Positions 57,318 through 64,000 of a stretch of DNA of 64,000 nucleotides are shown here, in pieces. The stretch's first letter is position 1. The number at the start of each line of letters is the position of its first letter. The notes below the pieces were generated by a model that was not told the DNA's origin, searched no databases, and saw only the letters and a program-made list of their open reading frames with translations. Made by a program: the position numbers and the translations under genes. The DNA comes from Cavia porcellus (taxonomy: Eukaryota; Chordata; Mammalia; Rodentia; Caviidae): the NCBI RefSeq assembly GCF_034190915.1, contig NW_026947489.1, positions 62,496,001-62,560,000 on the forward strand, written 5' to 3'.

Positions 57318-60300
57318 TACATTCATTTTTATGTATGTATATGAGTTTGAAAATTTATACTATTGGTTTTGGTTGTCAAACCCATCAATAGAATCTGACA
57401 TTGCAAATAATAGATAAATCAGGAAATTTTAAATTCTAAATAAATTAGGGATATATTATGTTCTTTATTACATAGGGTAGAAAGCATTTATATCATGTTA
57501 TTAAGTAAGAATAATATAATCTGCTGGCTGGAAGAAACATCTGAACTATTTGCTTTTGCCCAATCATTTCTTATATCACTACACATATCACATAATGGAA
57601 ATTATTTCTCAGAAATAATTGAAGACCTCATGTCCTCTTTCTTGGTGTCAGGTCAATGTGCTGTGCAATACAAATATGATTGTTTTAAAAACTACAATGC
57701 TGTGCAACAAACTATGAACAACCTGTTTTTGCATCCTAATACTTAATGGATAGAGAGTAATAGTGCTGTTACAGTTACTAAAGCAGAAGTCAGTGGAAAG
57801 AACACTTATCAGATGGTGCCTGATGACAGGCAGGGTAATCACACTAGGAAACAGTTTTCCTAGCACAATATAATTTTCAGGAATAGGCTTGCCCAACATA
57901 AAACAGCATTGATGGCTAGCACTGATTTTGCTGCTGCTTCATACTTATCCTATTCCTCAGGTTATTTTCAGTTTGGCTGTATTGGGCAAGTAATTCAGTG
58001 CCCAGCATCACCTATTATTTGCTTCTTAAATCCTCCTATTAGCATCTTTCACATGAAAAGAGAATGCATCCAATCTGATGTCCATCATTACAGTGGGAAG
58101 GATAGAATTTGTTTTACAAAGGAAAAACCACTACTAATATTTCATTCATATGAAGGCTTCTCATAAAATTACTGCACTTATTAGGTAGGCAGCTACTCTT
58201 ATTATCTCTTTCTTCTAATGTACCTTTAAAGAATTTTGCTTTTTAATCATCAAATTCATTAACAGAAAACTATATTTTACTTTCCATTTTAAGTTTTTGA
58301 GAACTTGATGATATCTTTATTCTATTCTTGATATATTTGTTTTTCTTCATGTAGTAATGACATTTTATTTTAGAATTCATAATATATTAAGATAACCTTA
58401 ATATATGAAATGATTTCATGCATTTGTAATGATATATGAAATAACTTTTTTTTTTTGGTGTGGAGATTGAACCCAAGTCATGGAAAACAGTAAATATAGA
58501 CTATATAATTCAACCCTTATTGAACAAATGGCTGCATAAGAAACTTTGCATAATATTGATCAATCTTCCCTAATTCTTTGTTATTTGATTCATAACCATT
58601 ATTATATGTGGCTGAAAGTTATAATGCAATAGTATGTTTCCTTTAGTACTTTAAAGTAATGAAAATTATTATACAATATGTTTATGCTTTGTATTCCTTC
58701 CCTGCACAGACTGAGGTCTCCTCTAGTTTTATCCGTCCCAGGATGCTTTGAGCTGCATTGCCAATGGCTTCTTAAATTTTTTACTGTGAAAACAGTATTA
58801 ACTGTTCTTGCCTCAGTTTTCCTCTTCCTTTACTTCTTATATCAGATTATTTCATAGTGCCCTGAAGTTACTCTATACTTCTGTTCATTCCATTTTCCTA
58901 GTATTTTCTCATTAATTAAGTTTTGTTGTTTCTTTTTCAAGTTCACAATTATTTCTTAATCTTCAGTAACTCTTGTAGGACTGATGATCCTCTTGCAGGA
59001 TTCTAAGTATCACATTTTATGTGTGAATACATGTGTGTGTGTGTGTATGCAAGTTTATTTCCAGTATTACATAGAACACTTTTAATAACTTCTTCTACCT
59101 AGGGAAAATTCTCACATATTCATGGATGGTATTTATTATATCAACTATAGCTCTTATTCAAACGACTGTTGATATTGTTAGATAAACACTACCAGGAGTG
59201 TGTGTATTTGAACAAGATGATTATATTATTTATTCTCATATGTATTTGACAGTGACAACAAGAGAAAGCTTTCTGAGTGAGGTGAGCTCTCGTGAAGGCA
59301 GGTTGCCTGGTTTCTGCATCTGCACAAGTTTGACTTTAACTACTGCTCTGTATTTCAGCCCCGTCTTGCTCTTACTGTTCCCTCCAGTAAAGCTTTAACT
59401 AGCTGCTGTCAGGATTAGCCAGGAAGCCTAAAGAGGCCTTTCTCTGCCTACAGATTCCTTTCTTCTGCCTGACAGTCTGTCAGATACATGCACCTGCTTG
59501 CTCATTCACTGGGATAATCTCATTATATTTTTCTCATATTCCATTCATATTTGCTTTCCTTCTTTATTCCTTCTCTTTTTATAGTCTCTCATTTTCTGTT
59601 ATGCATCAATATTCTCATTAAAACCTATTGTTCCCCTAGCAGATCCCAAATTATTATGTCCTCTGTCAGTTTTTGAGTAATGAAACACTTGGAGAATATT
59701 TCAAAGAAGTTTTAAATTACACATGAATTTATGGGTTATTTTTCATATATTGATATACTTGGTGGTTACTCTGTCCTCAGAAACAGTGCTAAGAGCTCAA
59801 TCTAGTGCCAAATTGGAGTACAAAGTGTTGACTATATTGTTTCTTGCTGGAACCTCAACAGCCTAAGACACATCACAAAGAATAAGCCACTTCCTCAAAA
59901 GGTCTATGCACAATAAGTCTTTCACTCTCCAATTCCAGTGATCTTCAAACTTCAACACATTACACTCACACACATACTGTCTCACACACACACTGGATTC
60001 ATCAGAAAGCAAGGAAAATAGCTTCCCAATATTTGCAGCTCTCTAAAACCAATTTCTACTGATATTGCAATCAAAATTTCAAAGAATTTTAAATCAGGAT
60101 AGTGAAAATAATCCATTACATCAAAGATGTTGCAAATAAGGAACTAAATTAACCAAACACTTTATTATTTAATGAGGTCAAATAAGATACAATAGGGAAC
60201 TGAATGATTCCAAGAGGAAATCATGGTGCAATATATGATATACTGCTTCAGTAGAAAAAGAAATTTGGAGAAAAAAATCCTAAGGATTCCTAGAAGTCAA

Positions 60301-62644
60301 TGCACAAATAGTCTTATTAGAAATTCTACTGAAATTCTCAAAAAAATTTAAGATGAATTACAAGTAATGGTATCAGAATTATAGGACAAACTGGATGCGC
60401 TTGATTAATGACACAGAAAATAAAAATGAGATGTGATGAGAAGAGGAATAGGCCAGTGAAGAACACGAAATTAACATTTCAGATGTATAAAAGTGTTACC
60501 TAATATGTATTTTAAAAATAATTCAGAAAATCACATTGCATTTAGCTATAAAAGTGGAAAACTCACTTTACTGATGCAATATGAAAGAATAAGAGAAAAC
60601 CAACTAAAATATAAAAGTGAAAAATAAAATGACACCCTCAAAGTAAGTGGAATTGTATTTTAACACTGTGAAGCACACAAAATTTAAGAAAGGAAGCTAG
60701 TAAAACTAGACAGTAGAGACAAAAATTCAACCAATAAATTAGAGTAATATTTTAATATGGAATTAAGTACTATTTTTCACATATTCCATATCATTTAGCA
60801 AGCAGTGAAAAAGACTAGCAAGTTATTCACTGTGAAGCAATGATAAAGGTGTATTTTGATGGATATGTTATCTCAGCTGAGTTAATAGCTATCCACATGC
60901 ATGTATCAAATTATCACAATCTGGCAAATTCACACAAATATTGCCACTTCAACTATGTAACCTTTAGTTAATCTTTGAATAATAATTTTTGAACAATAAT
61001 GGTTTAGATCTAGAACGTCCTTCTAAGGTCTCATGCACTTACAGGCTGGGGTTTTAGAAGGTGAGGAAATCACAGAGCTACCTGTAGCTGGGAGCCTGAT
61101 CACTGAGCCCATGAACCTGGGGGGATGAATATCTCTTTCTGGCTTCTCCCTCCTCCCCCTGCTTCTGGTCTTCATGAGGAGAGCAGTGTTTGCTCCATGA
61201 TGCCCTTTCTTACCCTGTTTCTGCCTTGCAGTCAGCCCACCATGGAATGACACTGTGAAACATAGGAAAGTTTTCGTCTTTTGTGTTGTCAACTGTTTTG
61301 CCCCAGTCACAAGGAAAGAAAGACATGCATGGGAAGTAAGTACCAACTATCTTCTGGCAAACACAAAGTAGAAAAAATATTGAACTTACATTTGCAGAGG
61401 TAGATAAGAGTCTCCTAGTTGTGCATGTGTATTCCTTCTCCTGATGGCGAAGATAACCTGAAGTGAGGACAAGCAGGAATCTAACAATAGAAAATAGATG
61501 TTTGCCAGGTTCAACATTTGGTTCATTCTATTTCATGAAAAGGAAAGTAATTTCATAAAATCCATGTGCTAAAGCACACACATGTACACACACCCTGCAC
61601 ACACTCACATATCGTACACACACAAATACACATGTGGACATTGTTCACACCCTTGAGGATCACAGTGGTCATTATTTCATAACAGTATGAGCTGTAAGTT
61701 TTGTGTATCTTCCATTTTGTCCTCTGTGATTTCACCATGAAGAGTATCAGTGAAGTTACTGTATTCAGACTGAGGGATTCAAAGAGAATCTTGAACTGTG
61801 TATCATTCTCCTCTTCTTTTTACTATCAATTTATCCCTTGAGTCACGGGAATTAAAGACTCATTTCATCCCTCATTGGCAACTTAAAACTGAATATCAAA
61901 TACAGTTTCGTGTGTGTTTCCTTTTGCTTTTCAGTAGCTACATGCTACTCCTCTGACTGTCAAACATGTTATTGAAACTCATGTCAAACATGAAAGTCAT
62001 TTCATACCTTCAGTGTAAGAAAAGGGGTAACTGTGGTTGTAATGCCTGGAAAAGCAGAATGCTTGCTCTTTGGAGTGTTAGAATGTGTTCTCCATGTGAC
62101 GATAGTAAACGCTATCTCTGTTCAGTAGTGTAGCTTCCAGAGTCCATGTGCCATCACCATCATGGCCTGTGTTGGTGGAACTCTGCATGCTGTTACACAC
62201 AGAATGAGCTCCGTGACTCTATCCTTCTATGGACTAATACAGTCAGACACATCTACTATGACTTTACTATCACTCTGTGCCTGTTTCTTTTCATACACAA
62301 ATTCCTTTCTTTACCAACACTAATGCTTTTTGAGTTAACGTATTAATAACTCTGGCAACTTAGGCTCTCCTCCTGTAGCTTTTGTGATGATACTATCCAG
62401 AAAAGAAAATAAAGTCTCTTATATATGTAGTTCTCACTAACTGGACTGCTCATTTGTCATTGTACAATTCTTTTAGTGTATATGAGAAAAATCGTACCTG
62501 TGTGTAGCAGCATGGCATGCTAATTTTAATATTCCACAGCATAATGATTCTAAGATTGAATCTCACTATTTGAGGAACAAAAATGTGAAAGATACAATTA
62601 ACAATGTGCTTGGATAAAAGTTTATCATTAAAATATATTTTCCA
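57318..62644. other. Intergenic, AT-rich
   Basis: No supported gene. Short TG/CA runs lie at about 59032-59045, 59965-59990 and 61575-61630. The 107-codon minus frame at 61023-61346 has no motifs that I recognise. Confidence 0.45.
58449..58482 (-). mobile_element. ID SINE tail fragment
   Basis: A T-run and GGTGTGGAGATTGAACCCAA match the 3' end of a minus-strand ID-type element; the rest is missing. Confidence 0.45.
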
Positions 62645-62868
62645 GGTTCCCTGCCTTAATGGTGAGTGGAGCAGCAGCGGCGTGGAATCCCGCCCCAGCC
62701 TGGGGGAACTCTCTTCCTGGCTTGGGGGCCAGGCCATGGTTCCCTGCCGGGTCCAGTGAGTGGTGCCACCGCAGGGAACCCCATCCCAGGCTGGCAAAAC
62801 TCTCTCCCACACTTAGAACAACACTTGAAGCTCAAAAATACAGGAAAACAACAAAATGAAAGACCAAA

Positions 62869-63797
62869 ATGCAATCTCAAACATCCAGCCCATCCCAAGA
62901 AAGCCTAGCAGCCATGTGCATAGAAGAAAACACATGCCACATAACTGAAATACCTGAAATAATAGTAACTGAAATAAAGAAGCAACTCCAGGAAGCCTTA
63001 AAGGAATTCAAACTAGAAATAATCTCTCAGGTAAAAGAAGAAATGATGAAATGAAGGGGATGCTGAACATAGCTAAAGAAGACACAGTTTAAAAACTGAA
63101 GGAATTAAATAAAAGGACAGAATCCCTGGATGAACAATATAAGAAACAAACAGAATACATAAAGCAGATGCAAAGAGATATACAGGAAATCAAAAACTCC
63201 ACTGAAAGTTGTGAAAACCGCCTCAATGAATGTGAAGACAGAATCTCAGACCTCGAAGACAAGATTGCAGCAAGTGAACAGGAAAGGAAAGATCTTTCAA
63301 AAATAACAAGAAATCAGGAAATAACAATTCAACACCTGCAAGACAATGCAAAGCAGAACAACATAAGGTTGATAGGGATAAATGAAAAAGAAGGGGACAA
63401 CATAAAGGACGTCAAGAGGATATTTAGAGAAGTAATAGCTGCAAATTTCCCAAACACGAGATTGGAAAATGATATCAAGATCAATGAAGCATATAGAACT
63501 CCAAATAGCCATAAGCAAAATAAATTTACATCCAGACATATAATAATGAACATCCCAGAAATTGAACAAAAGAATAGAATATTAAAAGCTGTTAGAGAGA
63601 AAAGACAGATCACCTATAAAGGAAAACCTATCAGAATCACAGCAGACTTCTCAGCACAAACAAGGACAAGAAGAGCATGGAGTGAAGCACTTCAGATCCC
63701 AAAGGAAAATGATTTCCAACCTAGACTGATGTACCCTGCAAAACTGTCCTTCAAAATCGATGGACAAAAAGATACTTCCATGACAAAGATTGGCTGA
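62869..63797 (+). pseudogene. L1 ORF1, frameshifted
   Basis: It starts MQSQTSSPSQESLAAM, the preserved N-terminus that the first L1 lost. The first frame stops at 63054 within the coiled coil. After a small shift and a stop near 63090 the frame resumes (open from about 63168) through SEDRISDLED-like coiled coil, NNIRLIGINE and KGKPIRITADFSAQT. It ends at TGA 63795-63797, where a base gain near 63768 diverts it from the C-terminal WLKNFM continuation. The protein is an RNA chaperone in intact L1s; this copy is dead. Confidence 0.9.
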
Positions 63798-63930
63798 AAA
63801 ACTTCATGATCACCAAGCCAACCCTGCAAAGAATACTGAAAGACAGGCTAGATACATTTAGGAAAGAACCACTAAACAAAGCAGACAATTAAACAGAGCA
63901 GAAAGATAAAGATGCAACAGCAGAAAGATA

Positions 63931-64000
63931 ACATGTCAACAATAAAACAATATATAACAGTTATAACCATGAATGTAAATGGTCTCAATACACCAATTAA
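63931..64000 (+). CDS. L1 ORF2 start (cut by window edge)
   Basis: ATGTCAACAATAAAACAATA opens a frame with ITVITMNVNGLNTPI, the first strand of the L1 endonuclease. It runs off the window, so its state cannot be judged. Confidence 0.85.

Larger units (their letters stand above)
62645..64000 (+). mobile_element. Second LINE-1, 5' part, plus strand
   Basis: It begins abruptly near 62645 with GC-rich 5'UTR sequence (62650-62800) containing a repeated CCxxCCCAGxCTGGxxxAACTCT block. ORF1 starts at ATG 62869, and ORF2 starts near 63931 with the endonuclease N-terminus (VITMNVNGLN) before the window ends. Its 5'UTR is not of the 260-bp monomer type of the first L1, so it is another subfamily or an older copy. 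ORF1 is broken. Confidence 0.92.

Noticed and set aside
62450..62910. Frames on both strands around the second L1's start
   Set aside because: GC-rich L1 5'UTR; only the ATG at 62869 leads into ORF1.

Overview
The window is rodent nuclear DNA, AT-rich and built mostly of transposable elements. The signs are an ID-type (tRNA-derived) SINE with an intact 12-bp target duplication, a 7SL/B1-like SINE, L1 elements with a monomeric GC-rich 5' promoter, a MaLR-like solo LTR, and broken olfactory receptor genes. The L1 monomers and SINE variants do not look like mouse or rat. A squirrel-, beaver- or kangaroo-rat-like rodent fits better, but I cannot name the species.

Layout. 1-4545: minus-strand L1 cut by the window edge, with ORF2 reverse transcriptase, ORF1 and about three ~260-bp promoter monomers. 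4546-7179: AT-rich spacer with an ID SINE and a TG/GA microsatellite. 7180-20405: three nested endogenous retroviruses (ERVs). The oldest lies on the minus strand. A gammaretrovirus-like plus-strand provirus (8104-19738) sits in its env, and a younger minus-strand provirus (9617-16076) sits inside that one with an ATAT duplication. The youngest is a mosaic: between its own gag start and its own env tail/LTR it carries sequence of the host-type family, including a fossil piece of that family's LTR. 25198-26095 and 37500-38431: two olfactory receptor pseudogenes. 33506-34020: solo LTR of the middle-provirus family. 41302-42077: MaLR-like solo LTR with a 5-bp duplication.

42560-43365: a degenerate CCCTAA/CTAACC-like (telomere-like) tract. 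It is interrupted by a young class-II-like ERV (43368-46606) with 303-bp LTRs that differ at two CpG sites only and a perfect 6-bp duplication. This element lost most of pol and env and reads from Gag capsid straight into the integrase C-terminus. 48689-56070: eleven exons of a RalGDS/RGL-type Ras-family exchange factor on the plus strand, with matching splice phases but one extra base in an A-run that breaks the frame, and no RA domain. 62645-64000: 5' part of a second, decayed L1 on the plus strand.

Apart from the exchange-factor locus, nothing here looks like a working host gene. The most unusual objects are the nested mosaic provirus set and the compact capsid-integrase ERV inside telomere-like DNA.
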